Shown piece after piece: positions 35,791 through 48,352 of a stretch of 64,000 bases of DNA. The stretch lies in assembly GCA_003049485.1 (NCBI GenBank), contig PYST01000146.1, forward strand, positions 1-64,000, in the 5' to 3' direction. The DNA is from Ophioceras dolichostomum. Its lineage: Eukaryota; Ascomycota; Sordariomycetes; Magnaporthales; Ophioceraceae. The notes under the pieces are model-generated. The model was not told where the DNA came from, ran no database searches, and saw only the letters and a list, made by a program, of their open reading frames with translations. Position 1 is the first letter of the stretch. The number at the start of each line of letters is the position of its first letter. Made by a program: the position numbers and the translations under genes.

Positions 35791-38700
35791 TAGTTCCTTC
35801 TCTTCGGTTTCGTTGTTTCCCCCCTTCTCTTCTAGCTTGCTTTCCTCCTTTCCCCTTTCTTTCTCCAACTTTGCGCCCGACCCCTCACCTGATTCAAGGG
35901 ACGGACTAAAACCCGCCCTTTCCTCCTTCCTTTTTTCTCCCAAGCCTTTCGACTCACCTTCCCCAACTCAATTCTCGCCGTCCAAAAGTTCCCCTACTGT
36001 TTTGGTGGTTGGTACAAAATGCGGAGCCCGTCCGTTTCATAACGGCCGTCCGTCCGGCCACACTATCTCAATCTCGATCGGCAGACATCGGCTGGCGGGG
36101 CGAACGTCATAATTCTTCTTTTTGGATGCTGCGCGTGCGTGCCCGTTTACTTCGCATTTCTTTTTTCGCCCTATGAGAGTGTGTGATAGGATGTGTTCCC
36201 TCGCCCGCCGATGGGAAGAGGAAGAGGAAAGCGATGATCCGGCCAAGTGGAGGGGGGAGGAGCCGGGCGCCGAGCTTCTTTGATCGATCTACAGACGACA
36301 AAAGAGCGATTCCAAGTAATATTCTCCTGTCATCAACTGGAGAAACGGAAGGAATGGGAGGGAAAGAGCGTGAGGGGGAGAAGAGCGAGAAAGCGAAATC
36401 GAGAAACGATCGAACAAGATCCAAAGGGAAATAGAGGCCAAGACTTGTTTTCTTTATTTTTGTTCGCCGAGTCGTTCCTGTCTTCGCAAACCAGTTCGCC
36501 GATGCGGCTGGTGGTCTGGACTGGCCTCACTCAACAAAGCTTCCCCCAGACACAGGCGATGACAAGCATGACAAGCTCCTCAAAACCCGGGACTGACTTG
36601 ACATGACGATCGAGTGATTTTAATTCCCCCGCATCCCACTCCCAGAAGCAGGCTAGCTTCTCCTCGCTTGGCTTTTCCTCTCACCTCATCCCTGTCGCTT
36701 CGTCGCCCTTCTGGCAGGCAACCCCGTTCATTTGAGGTCACATTGTATTTTTCTTCTCTTTTCCTTTTGCCCCGAAGTTCCGGCGACTGGCCATAGAGAG
36801 AGGTAGGACTGGCAGGTCATCATTTTCGCCACGCGGGTTCGGCGCGCCATTCAAGTCAGCGAGACAGGCGGCGCGCGTTTCATTGGGGCCATGTGCTGGT
36901 TGTTCTTCCCTTTTTCGGGGTGGGTCGGCCTAAGGGAGGTAGGGTGGTAAGGTGGTGGACGAGGTGGCCAAGAAAACACGGTTGGAGGGGAACAAAAAAA
37001 AAAAAAAAAAGAGAGACTGGCTGAGAGAAGAGAACATTGGGGGACTAGGGGGCTAAACCCAAAGCGAAGAACCAAACTCGAAGCCAAGCCCAAAGCGATC
37101 CGGGGGTGGAACTGACAACGGCTGACAGGCTGGATCGATTATCCCGGCAGCGACGGGCCCCTTTCCAGTGAGTTTCCACACCGCACACACCAAGATGGCT
37201 TGGCCATCTGATGCCCAGAGATGCCTACCCGTATCGATTGGGAGAGTGAGGACGGGATCGGACATGGCGTCCAAACTCAAAATATTAGGAGGTAGGGTTG
37301 AGGTGCCTCGTAACGGTATAGGCACGGCACGGATTGGAACCTCCCTGCCTGCAAGATAGAAGTTGAGGGTTCCTGACGCAAGAGGACGCACCATCCACCT
37401 CCCCCTTTCAAGGATTTATCAATCTGATCGCCAGACTTCCGGCCAATCCCTCGAGATCTAGCAGACGGACGCCTACAATGGAGAGCCCGCGGGACCCGTT
37501 GCGGCTGGCTGCAAGGTACGATGCTTAAATTTCCGGTGGTTCTACGCCCGTAAACATCATGACGCTACAAAAACCACACCGTGCTCGCACATATTCCGGA
37601 TCATCACCGGCTTTTGTTGGTCTTGCATGCGTGGCACGGGTTCTTCTCTTTTCCTTCTTCGACATCATTGAGGTCTCATCTGCTCTTCTGCATTTACATA
37701 ACATTGTCCGTCTGCCTTGCTAAAATGGATAGAGAAGACACATCTTTTCCTAACGCTTCTGGGCCTTCTTACCCATCCACGCCATCCATCCGTCCCGCCT
37801 AGCCGACCGACCGGGCAAGCCGACCAGTTGGCCGATCGATCGGTAGTCGTTCATCCATTTGCAGACTTGCTTATACTTATGTGCTCGTGCTATTACATAT
37901 TCTCGCCGCTTCGTCGCGTCTTCTTCCACGCGGGATTCCAGGAAACCAGCGAAACCAGCGAGGGAACTACGCACGCCCAACCAACCAAAGATCAGCACAA
38001 CCTGTGCCACAGCGTCTGTTGTGCGTGCTTGGACAACCAAATCCTGGGCCGAGCAGCAAGTAGCTGTCCGTGCCGTAGAGACAAAGGCCCGGCTTCCCGA
38101 AGAGCTGGATGACGACGTCGCATCCGCCTTGTGGTGGCCCTGCCTGACTGCAGATAGTATGCAGCCCCAGTGCCCCGAGGATGACCCGGCGGCGCGGTCG
38201 ACGAAGCACAGCTGGAGGCAACAGACTCAGGGGCGGAAAGGAAAAGAAAAAAAAGAAAAACTCTACTGTAGATCTCCGGTCCCAGGTAAGGCACCAGGAG
38301 TAAGCGCCAGCATCAGAGGACGTTGCTGCCTGGATTTCCGCTACATGCATGTGCGCACATGCACAATCACAACCATAGAGATGCGGAAAGGAACGACGAT
38401 ACAAGTCAAAGATAACGACTTGCCTTCAACCTCCAACCTCCAACGGAGTGAGTGATGCACTTCAGCCCGAAGAAGGCAGATTACTTAGGTCAGGAAGCTA
38501 TTGAGAGATGAGCTTAACAGATTAGCATTTCCACATATAGCCACTCTAACCAAGCCTCGTCTTCGCTTGTCCGGAGAGGGCCGAGTGTTGTACCTACATA
38601 GCAGCCGTCCAGTTTAGCTTGTTCGGGTACATTTCTGCCTTAACCCCGGAACACGGCCAGATTCAGGGGCATCACTCTCGACCTACCTGGCGAGTGGGGG

Positions 38701-39546
38701 TTCTAAGACTGAAGACATAATACGCAGGCGCAGACGCGGATGCAAGACGCAGCAGATGCGGCTTAGCTTAGCCGACTTACAAACGACAACGTCGCTTAGC
38801 TACTGATAGAAATACAAGTAACTTTGGGGCTGGTTGCATTTATAGAAGAAAAAAGAAAAAGAAAAAAAAAACGTCCGACGGCGTTCCATCAGGTCCCAAA
38901 TGCTCCTACATACCGCTCGGTCCGAAGAAGAAAAGGGTGGGAGAAGGCAAATCAGCTAGCCTGCAACGTCGGACAGACAGACAAAAAGTGATAGCTGAAG
39001 CGGTCCCCGGATATCCGGTAGCGAAGGTCGCACTAGAACAAAATCGAAAACAAGGAGAAAAAATTGAGACAGAAGAAGACGAAGAGGACGAAGAGTTAGA
39101 CGGGTTAAGAAAGAAGCCGAGTTGCCGACTTCAGTTCATGTCGCCTCACGGTCCCGAAAAAGGTCGACGGACTGAGAAAGGGAAAAAGGGTCCTCCTCGT
39201 GGAGAGGCGCCAATATTATTATGATGATGGCTTCTAGTATACATGGAATACAGACACAAGAGAACTCCGATACCTACCTAGCTTTTTGTTTATGGCAAGA
39301 ATAACATTACATAGAAGCCAAAGCGAGCAGCGGTTCACGATAGCCGCCAAATCAATACTCGCTCAGCTGTGATGATGCTGATGATCCGGATCCCACCCCT
39401 GCCCCTTCCGCCCATCCACGACCCTACCATGTCCTCCAGCAGCAGACCTATTCCAACTAGACCGAGCCAACCACCCAACTTCCGCTCCTCTTTTTTCTTT
39501 CTTTCTTACACATCCAGCACAGTCCAGTCAAGCACCTACCAACCTT
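35791..39546. other. 3.7-kb gene-free region upstream of the XlnR-like gene
   Basis: No supported gene. It holds an A18 run at 36995-37012, an A-rich stretch near 38845-38870 and several pyrimidine-rich blocks. Part must be the leader and promoter of the regulator gene (5' end near 35.8 kb) and the 3' end of the laccase gene. A plus-strand frame at 38937-39224 is acidic and low in complexity and was not accepted. Confidence 0.5.
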
Positions 39547-41552
39547 TTACAGACCACTATCGATCTGCACAGGCACATTAGTGCTCGTATAATCCGCCCA
39601 CTCCCTACACGTCTGCGCCACCGCCAGCGGGATCTGAAACTCCTCGATCTTCTCCGGCTCGACCAAGAAAGTCGAGAAGAATCCCCCACTCGCATGCCAC
39701 GCGATGTGGCAATGGAAAGGCCAGGCCCCGGCATTGTCCGAGTCGAACTGCAGCACGACGTGCCCGCCCGGCCGCATCATCTGCACGTCCCTCCGCATCG
39801 GGTTCTCCGGGTTCACGACCGTCACCCCGTCCCACTCGCCGGGGCCCTCGTGGAGCACATAGAAGTTGGCGCCGTGCAGGTGCATCGGGTGGGAGGCCGG
39901 AGTGCGGTTGTTGACGATCATGCGGACCGACGTGTTGGAGTACACGTTGTGCACGTTCCACTCTCGGGGGAAAGAGGTGTTGCCCAGGTTCGCGAGGAGG
40001 AGCGGGGGGGCGTTCATGTTGACCCTCGCCGAGACGCCGTCGAAGGACCAGAGCGTCACGTTGGAGGCGTTGCGGAAGAGGGTGACCTCGTAGGTGTGCG
40101 TGGAGCTCGGCTCGGGCAGGGGCATCTTGTACACGGGACGCGTGAGGGCCAGGTCGTCGTTCGCGCATGTGCCGGGGTCGGGCACGTCCCAGGGTTTCGA
40201 GGTCGGGGCGCTGCCCGTGTCGGCGTCGTAGTACACGGCCGCGACGGCGTAGGGCTGGCGGGCCAGCGTGCAGGACGTCAGGTTGCTGCGCATCCAGTAG
40301 GCGGACCTGGAGGGCCCCTGGTCGGCCTTGACGAGGACATCGACGCGCTGGCCGACGCCCAGGGTGACGACCTTGGTGTCGTACGCCTCGATGGGGACGA
40401 AGTCGTTGGCGATGACTGTCAGCGTGTGCTGGTCGATCGAGAAGCGCTGGACACCGTCGGACCCCGTGTTGATGAGCCGGAGGCGGTGGGTCTTGCCGCG
40501 CTGGAACTTGAACTTGGAGACGCCCGCGTTGTTGGTGCATTTGGTGGTGTCGCCGGCGGCGACGGTCGAGCAGTCGAAGTTCATCTTGCCGTTGATCAGG
40601 TTGTTGTCAGAGAAGACTTGGGGGCTGCCGCCGGGCGCGAGGGTGCGGGCCACGATGGTTAGGTAGTCTTCGTGTTGCCAGTCTGGTTTTATTTTCAATG
40701 TCGGATTTACTTAGTTCCATGTCATTGCAGAAGTATGAAAGAAGGGGGGGGGTGTTAGGCGGGACAGAGGGACGGAGGGAAAAAACTCACCGCTCAGAGT
40801 GATAGGGCCGAGGTCGACGTCATACTTGTTCTTACCAGCCGGGCCGTAGATGACCAGAGGACCCAAGACACCGCTGGAGAACTGAGCCGAGAAGTGCGAG
40901 TGATACCACGAAGTGCCGTACATGTCGGCGCGGAACTGGTAAGTGTAGGACTTGCCGGGAGCGATCGGGCACTGCGAGACACCGGGGGCGCCGTCCTGCC
41001 AGGGCGTGCCGCGTTGGAGGATGCCGTGCCAGTGAATGCTGGTGCCCTCCTCGGGTCCCGTGATGTTGTTGTGCACCGTCACCTGGATCTGGTCGCCCCA
41101 GTTCGCCTCGATGGTCGGGCCGGGGAAAGCGCCGTTGACCAGGAGCACGGGGGTCTCATATCCATCGGGGGCGATTATGCTCCGGCTGATGGTGAAGTCG
41201 TACGAACGGATGATGCCTGTGGTCGGGCACTGGTGGTAGGGATCGGTGCCATCGATGGTCTTATCGCCCCATGGAAAGCCGTGGGGTAGAGGGTTGTTGG
41301 TCAGGAATATAGGCAGGAGAGGGGCGAGGAAAGTACCCAGCCGAGACTTGCTGTGTGGACGTCAGTGCTTGCATCACGGATGCTTGGCATCACTAGGTCT
41401 ATGAAGGAACGGGAATGGTAAGGAGGGCGGCGAGGAGAAGCGTTGGTGTCATACCCGTTAGTCTTCTCCTGGGTGAGGGACGCCACGACCCCGAAGATCA
41501 GCTTCACGCTCAACAGGAGTCTGGCGACCAGCTCTCCAATGATGGCAGGCAT
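39547..41552 (-). CDS. Ascomycete laccase (multicopper oxidase), three exons
   Basis: Exons 41552-41455, 41350-40791 and 40682-39547, with introns 41351-41454 (GTATGA...CAG) and 40683-40790 (GTGAGT...CAG). The sum is 1794 nt, 597 residues. A signal peptide covers about residues 1-26 (LLLSVKLIFGVVASL). All four copper-binding motifs are present: HWHG 139-142, HSH 183-185, HPMHLHG 484-490 and HCHIAWH 543-549. The protein ends in DSGL, the C-terminal plug motif of ascomycete laccases. The residue ten after the T1 cysteine is Phe (GGF). Laccases oxidise phenols with reduction of oxygen to water outside the cell, in lignocellulose modification or pigment formation. It stands about 4 kb from the XlnR-like regulator; a regulatory link is only a suggestion. 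Confidence 0.93.
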
Positions 41553-41787
41553 GGTGGGCAAAGTAGCGAGCGAAGGGAGCCAAAGGCTCTTAGTGTTGTC
41601 AAGGGCGTATGCAAATATCGGAAGGAGAAACTTGTATTTAACGAGTGACAACAAGACAAAATAAAGAAATATGTTAACGAAGGTGTGAAAACCTAATTAT
41701 GACTTGACCCGGTGAAGCCCAGTCCTGAACTGCCCTGCCTCATGAACATGGAGGGGAGGCACAGGGCAAGGGAGATGGGAAAGTCCC

Positions 41788-41795
41788 TTTATATA
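41788..41795 (-). promoter_or_regulatory. Probable TATA box of the laccase gene
   Basis: On the minus strand the sequence reads GATATATAAAGGG, a good TATA element 236 bp upstream of the ATG at 41552. Confidence 0.5.
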
Positions 41796-44700
41796 TCGAC
41801 TTAGGACCGTCGATCCTGGGAGGAGGGTGGCGGCCACAGTGAGCGGGACCACGGCATTATCAGGCGTGTAAGTTCGAGGTGAGGGCCGCACGCGCCCACA
41901 TCGTCCTGGGGATGGACGAACAGACGGGATGCGTGGCCTCCCTCGACAGCGCCGGTCCAGTCTATCGCTTCCTTCGTATCATCAAAAAAGACAGGAGAAC
42001 CACCACGGACGGGCCACCGCCACCGGGCCAAGGAAAGTTGGTGAGAAACATGCATAACAAGGAAGACTTCTTGTTTGGGGAGAGGCTGGCAGGGGTGTGG
42101 AAGGATGACTACCCGTTCCATATTTGCCCGGCACTAGCACGGGGACCCTCGTCTTCGTCGAGTGTCTTAGTGGGCGAGGTGAGGGAGAGAAGGATAGGCA
42201 AGCAGAAGGCAGGGGCTATTTCGTTGTATGCGCGGACGGACTTGGAAACAGCGTCGACCAGCGGCCCTGTGCTTTCCCGCTAGTCTCTAAAGCGGTAAGC
42301 ACACGCTCCACGGAACCGCGGAAAAAAGTGATAAGAAAGGAAGAGATGAGAGAAAAGAGAGAGTGGCGGGCAGATCGTCATCAAGCCTCCTCAAGCCACC
42401 TGCATCGTTGACAGCTTGGGAGCACACAGTACGTGGTGCGGCTGATGGGGGGTAGGAGAGGACACCCCAGTCCTACACATCTCTCTTCACTGCAACCACC
42501 CCCTTACCTGTATCTCACCTCCGGCCGGCCGCCGGTGATGACAGTCAGATTTATTGAAACTCTACCTGACAAGGCGAGTGATGAGCGCTGGGGTGTCACA
42601 GGTAGGCCGACAGGCGAACAGGCGGGCAGTAACGCGGTGGGATTTGATATGGCCAACTGCTCATTGTGCAGCTGCAATGATCCGCCTCGTGTACCTCAGA
42701 GCCTCAGACGACACCAGCCAGCAGGCATGCATCCCTCTAGCGGCCTCCGTATATGCAGAGAGGATAGATCGGGGGAGGAAGTTGAGATCGAGACTCGAAT
42801 AATCGAAGGCGAGAGCGAAGGGGTTCTCGTGCAGTAGTTCGCGTCTGAGCATAACGGGGTGCATACATGGAGGGAAGTAGGCCACTGTATTCGTACGAGC
42901 AGAGGAGGTGCATGGACCAAGTGCACTACGCACATACTGTGGTAGGTGGACGAGGACTGGCTGTCATTGGGGGGATCATGCACGGTGAGGTGTTCAGCTG
43001 CGAGCAGAGCTGGCGTGGGCGGGTGTGCCGCTCGGGAAATTGCCAGTGCACCCACAGGACCCGTGGCGCTGGATCTTCAGGGCGGTTTGCCGCATTTGGG
43101 CCGTCCCTCTCAGACGTCATCTCGCGCGCCGAGGCCGACGTCTGGTCTTTTTTTATGTCGGCCCTGGAGCTTGGAACAGCGGCGTCGTGGAAGAGTGTGA
43201 GTTGGGCCGAGTCGATGTCTCGACAAGGTTAGTTTTATCGACGGGTACTTATTTCGGAATATCAACCGATGGGAGAGACAGGAGGAGCCTCAATTGCTGG
43301 ATCCAGGACTTGGTACGGACAGACAGAGAAAAGACATTGATCAATAACTCGCAGGTATTGGATACCTACCTAAGTATTTTTGGTAGATGCAAGCGGCGAA
43401 AGAAGGTGGAATTATCCGGGCGACCAGACGCACCTATTTCAGTCAGTCATGCAGCTGTGATATAGCTGTGCATCAACCATTGAGACCTATGATTCAGATG
43501 GCGTCCCGGAGAGCGGACTCCAGCTGCAATCACGGCACCGGGAGCTGCCTTGGCCCGCCCGAGCCGCCGTCGCCGTGAGCTGTGATTTGCCCTTCTTGCA
43601 CTCGATGAGGCAAGATTAATTGCGTGCAAATGGATGCAAAAAGGGTATGCGTGCGAGTCCGCTCTGCTGGCACTTGGCAGCAGCAAGCAGAACAGGCTCG
43701 AGGCAATACGAAACCCCTCATCGTTTGCAAGGCCAGTCGCTGGAGTAGGGTCGTGTGATGAAGCTTGAAGTCGGTCGCCGTGCGGTCGCCAAGAGATTTG
43801 GATCAGCACGGAGCCGCCACTAGCCCACTGCCGCATTGTGCCCCCCTGTTGGCCTAATTACCGAGACTGGCAGCCAAGCAGAGGTATGCTTCAAAAAGCT
43901 CCAAGCGCTGGAACAGGAGCTGAACAAAACAAAAGACAGGGAGAGAGGCTGTGAGATTGTGATCCGGATGCGAACCTTGTCCTGAAAAATAGTAAAGGCT
44001 CAACTATTTCAAGACAAGATCGTCGGGTTATCCTTTCAATGGGGAAGGGGGGAAATACAACGTTGTAAGGAGGGCTGAGCAGAGACTTTCTCGTGTGCTT
44101 TACAGGAGAGACGATGCGAGCGCAGGAGCACCAGGCCTCAAACTCACCCCACTACTTAAGGTGAACATGCTGACGACAGAAGCTCACTATGAACAACCCA
44201 GCATGATTGGCACCGTGCTGGCGTACTTCTCACTATCGCGTGAGTCCGCCACAACTCTAAAATCGAAGGTGCGTCTGTTCGCCTCCCTGCAACTGTATCC
44301 CTCCTCCCACCAAAGGTTGGATAAATATGGAATGCAGCACACGAAGCTTGGAGCGTCCGTTTATTTAGGTACCGTTGCTGTGCAGACTGGAAAGGGCAAG
44401 AAATTCTCGCCCCCCAGCACAACGTGGCGTGGTCACAGCTGAGCGCAAAGACTCCTCACCACCACCTATTCATAGGCACTAGGCTCCTCGATGGTGGGAG
44501 GGTAATAGCGCCTCTCCCGGCAACCACGGTAGGTAGAAATCACGCCGACCTCCGCACCATAAGCCACGTACCCAACGGTCGGTCCTGACTCCCCGGGTAG
44601 CTGGTGTGCTAACGATCCGTCGAGAGGCACAGACCGGCGACCAGCGTGCCGGCAACTGCGATTGGAGGGGTGATAATGGTGTCGCTCGCCCGTGGACGGT

Positions 44701-44960
44701 GCACTGGACCTTCTGTGGCTTTTATTTCTCACTTTCTTTCTTTGTTTTTCCTTTCTTTCCCTCCTCCTCGGCATCGTTCGTCTCTTTAGCCGCTACCAGA
44801 CTCCCCGGCAACGCTCGCAAGTATGTGCAAGAAGGTTTCCTATGTATTACAGATAAGTTGTTGAGAGGTGAGTAGTTCCAAGACTGTCGGCCACGGGCAA
44901 CAGTACTCCACCAATCCTCAGTCCGTCGGACTCTTCCGCGGCCACCTGTGGTCCGGCGCG
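41796..44960. other. 3.2-kb intergenic region, no recognisable gene
   Basis: Upstream of the laccase gene and downstream of MGR2. Open frames on both strands (for example plus 41879-42283, minus 43447-43836) lack family resemblance and have poor composition. A GGATACCTACCTAAG motif lies near 43361. It may hold a laccase control region; nothing firmer can be said. Confidence 0.45.
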
Positions 44961-45675
44961 CTAGTCGCCTCGTGGTTGTTGGGGTTTCGGTCGGTAGGCG
45001 CGCTGGGCGGCCATGATAATGGGTCGGCGGCGGGCCTGAGCGTATGCTTCCTGGGCTATGGGCGAGGCGTCCGATCGGATGACACTGCCGATGCCCATGA
45101 AGAAGCTAGAAGCGGCACGGGGAGGTTTGCACGCGGTCAGCCTGTATCGAACCTCTCTGGAGGAATCCACGATAGAACGGCGCGACCATCATCGACCGTA
45201 GAGGAAGTGGGGAAGAAGCCGCACCCAAAGGTTGTCCCTGACGCCAACATGTATTGTCCAATCGTTCGCATGACGCCATTCGTGCCAGCGCCGTATCGGA
45301 AGATGGAAAAGGTGCCTGCAAACGCCAACCAGTCAGTCAGAGACGAGGTATCCACAGGAGCAAAACACAAGGTGGAATCAGCTGGGAAGCGAAGACAGTG
45401 GAAGGTTTGCGCACCATATATAAAGCCCATGATCGCGCCGACAGCTTTACAAGTCGATGCGGTTAGCGACTGATACAGTCCCAGGGATACCTCGCAGGAG
45501 AGAACCTACTGCCGCCCATCATGGCTCCCATCTTCACTTCTTGAATGTTAGCCTCGTTGCGCCCAGCCGATAGACAAAAACCACGCCATTTTCCCCGGAG
45601 TATATGGAGCTCACGTTTGTCCAAGTTCGAAGGCCCCATATGGCCACCGCCGCCAACACTGGGTGGTGGAGGCAT
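44961..45675 (-). CDS. MGR2: Mgr2/ROMO1-family TIM23 subunit, five exons
   Basis: Assembled from 45675-45615, 45536-45510, 45444-45415, 45315-45225 and 45105-44961 (61, 27, 30, 91 and 145 nt; the sum is 354, 117 residues). All four introns have GT-AG ends and two have clear GCTAAC branch sites. The protein has a Pro/Gly N-terminus, then KMGAMMGGTVGAIMGFIYG (first membrane segment), FRYGAGTNGVMRTIGQYM, and ASGTTFGFFMGIGSVIRSD (second membrane segment), followed by a basic tail rich in Arg and Pro. This is the Mgr2/ROMO1 pattern. Mgr2 couples and gates the TIM23 inner-membrane translocase during lateral release of preproteins. No long open frame reveals it, because the exons are tiny. Confidence 0.93.
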
Positions 45676-46960
45676 CTTGGAATGGTTCAGCTGATGAAAA
45701 CGAGCGAAAGAAAAAAACCCTGAGAGCAGCGCGTTACGCTGTGTGCTGTCGTCAAATAGAGTGGACCGAAGCTTGATCTGGAGAATTTAGCCTCACAGGA
45801 AACCCACATCACCGATTGGCAGACGAGTCGAACGGCGGGTAGGTTCCTGCAGTCGACCCTTTACGGGTTTCCAAGCTTCTTCCCTCGGCTCTTCACAGCA
45901 CCTCGATAGCACCAGCAATTGGGCCAGCTCCATCATGTGCCGCCCGCACGGGCCACTCACACGCCCGCCCTTAGCCGTCTTGTCGTCTCCTGATCGCGCG
46001 GTAGTGCAGTACATCCACATCAGACACAATCCTATTCGGATTTGAGGAAGTCCTAGGTGCATCACTATCGGTCCATGTCTCACGTGAGCATCTGTGACGG
46101 GTCTGCAACCGTGACTGGGACTGCAACTAACGTCCAGCGAACGTGAGAAGCAAGCAAGATTCCCAAGAAGTCAAAAATCAGGGCCGAAATCATACAGTCA
46201 GCAAATTGAAACTTTGGCTTCCCCCATTTGATCAGATATTCGAGAAGGGAGCTTTCGCTTCCATTTTTCTTCTCCCTTGCCTCGCCCGCCGAGGAAAAAC
46301 TCTGCGGTGGAAAGGAGAGAGCGCGGCGCCGCGATTCTGCGGCCGAGTGTCACGCCAAGCGCTTAGCGAGACGGACGGGGGAGGGAACAAAGACGGGGCG
46401 AGAAGGCGAGGAAACCAACATCATTCAATTCTCACATCCCCAGAATCATCCTTCAGCACCCAGCATCGCCACCCCCGTCGCCGCCCGTCGAGCCACTTCC
46501 AAAAGTTCGACTCGACACGACCCCGTCAATTAACAAGTGAGTTCTACCTCCTTTTTCTTCAATTCTACGGTCGCATATCCTGGCCCGCCGGCCCCATCGT
46601 CGGACCCCCGGTCGGGCGCAATTGGCCACCTTGGTTCTCCACACAATTTTCCCCTGACATTTTTCTGACCAGAGGATCGACCGTCCTTGTTACCTACAAT
46701 ATAGGATCCGACCAAAAAACTCGACCGCCTCCAGGCTGTAGGGCTGTGGGGGCATTTTTGCCAGCGACTTTTCGTCGATTACGAGAGACTTCTCTCCTAC
46801 TCCTCGCGCATGACACGCCGAAAAAAACAGCGACCGCCACCCCCAAGGAAGTCATCATCGACATCGCCCTCCTCGATCCCGATCTCGCCGTCTCTGCCAT
46901 CACTGTCATCGACTTCTCTCCCGGTCCCCATCGCCAGCGCGGCCGGCCTAGCCATTCCCC
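45676..46960. promoter_or_regulatory. Divergent intergenic region between MGR2 and the FHA gene
   Basis: 1.3 kb separates the two start codons. The part from about 46143 to 46960 is pyrimidine-rich with an open frame (273 codons) running into the FHA start, but its translation is low in complexity and reads as a long 5' leader. A GTGAGT donor-like site at about 46535 hints at a leader intron. Confidence 0.5.
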
Positions 46961-48320
46961 ATGACGGCCGTCGCGAGTCCTCCTAGTTTCGCCAATATCA
47001 GTCGGCCAGCATGGGGGTTGAATGGTTCGCTGCATTCGATGAATCCACACAGCGCTGAAGACACCGGCAGGAGCATGTTCACTCCTCGCAAGACACTCCA
47101 GCGCACAAACTCGTCGTCCTCGGTGTCATCAACCGCATCCGCATCTTCGACCACCACGACCGTCCCGGCTAATGGTCCGACAAATGGAGCGACATCACAA
47201 GCGTCGGCCGAGATAGGGTGGAACAACAGTAGGAAGAGAGGGCCACAAAAAAGCGGCGCGCAATGGCAGCAGTCACAGGCGATCATCAAACCCGAAGGCC
47301 CCGATTATTCTAGGATGCCCGTGAGCAGACCAGTGCAGCCGGGGACGAACGGCGCGTCGTCGCTGCATCAAGCCCCGATGTTGTTAGGACCCCCAAACCA
47401 GGGCGCACAAGCCCGACCGATGGGCGAGCCCATACCCATGGGCCAGCCCGTACTCTACCTTCTCTCGCTCAACGGGACATTCGAGCGAAAAACGATATCC
47501 GTCCCCTTCTACCCCGACACACTCCGGATCGGCCGGCAGACCAACGCTAGAACGGTGCCGACGCCGGTTAACGGATACTTCGACAGCAAGGTGCTGTCCA
47601 GACAGCACGCTGAGATCTACGCGGACCGCGCCGGGAAGATCTGGATCCGTGATGTCAAATCATCAAACGGCACCTTTGTCAACGGCTCGCGGCTGTCGCA
47701 AGAGAACCGCGAGTCGGAACCGCACGAGCTTCAGACCCAAGACCACCTAGAACTCGGTATAGATATCGTCAACGAGGACCAGAAGTCGGTCATGCACCAC
47801 AAGGTTGCAGCCAAGGTCGAGCATGCTGGTTTCCTCAACCCGTCGCAGAGCCTGCTGGACATGAACTTTGGCGACCTCGACCCGGCCGGCGGCCAGATGA
47901 TTCTTCCTCCGATGAGCGCAGCCCAGGCGAGGGGGCGCACCAGCAGCCAGGCCTCCGGCGGCGTGAACGGCCGCATGGCTCCGACCACAGGCATGCCAGT
48001 GGCCCAGTCTAATGGTATGATGGCCGCCAGGGGAATGTGGTTGACCCAGCCGTCGACCGAGGCTATCGTGAAGAAGCTACATGTACGCTATTGAACCTGC
48101 TCCTGATTTTCCTCCCTTCCCTTTCTTGTTATTGACGCGCACCTCCTTGGCCCCCTGCTAACAACCTTACAGCAAGAGATGCGTGCCGCAAAATTGCAAG
48201 CAAATGAGCTGCAACGAACAGCCCATTTCCTCCATTCGATGACTGGCAAAGAGGACATCAAGAACTCCGACAGACCCGAACCTACCGACCCGCAGAAGCA
48301 GCAGCAACAACAACCACCCC

Positions 48321-48352
<32 letters not shown>

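Noticed and set aside
37850..38150. Possible further STAND relic (ILGRAAS-like string)
   Set aside because: A five-to-six residue resemblance only; no second family motif in any frame nearby.
38937..39224. Acidic 95-codon plus-strand frame
   Set aside because: Low-complexity Glu/Lys-rich translation in a purine-rich stretch; no domain and no support from splice sites.
44868..45473. 201-codon plus-strand frame
   Set aside because: It is antisense to MGR2, whose five exons give an exact family match; the plus-strand translation has no recognisable feature.
46143..46964. 273-codon plus-strand frame before the FHA gene
   Set aside because: Low-complexity translation, overlapping the FHA start in another frame; best read as leader sequence.
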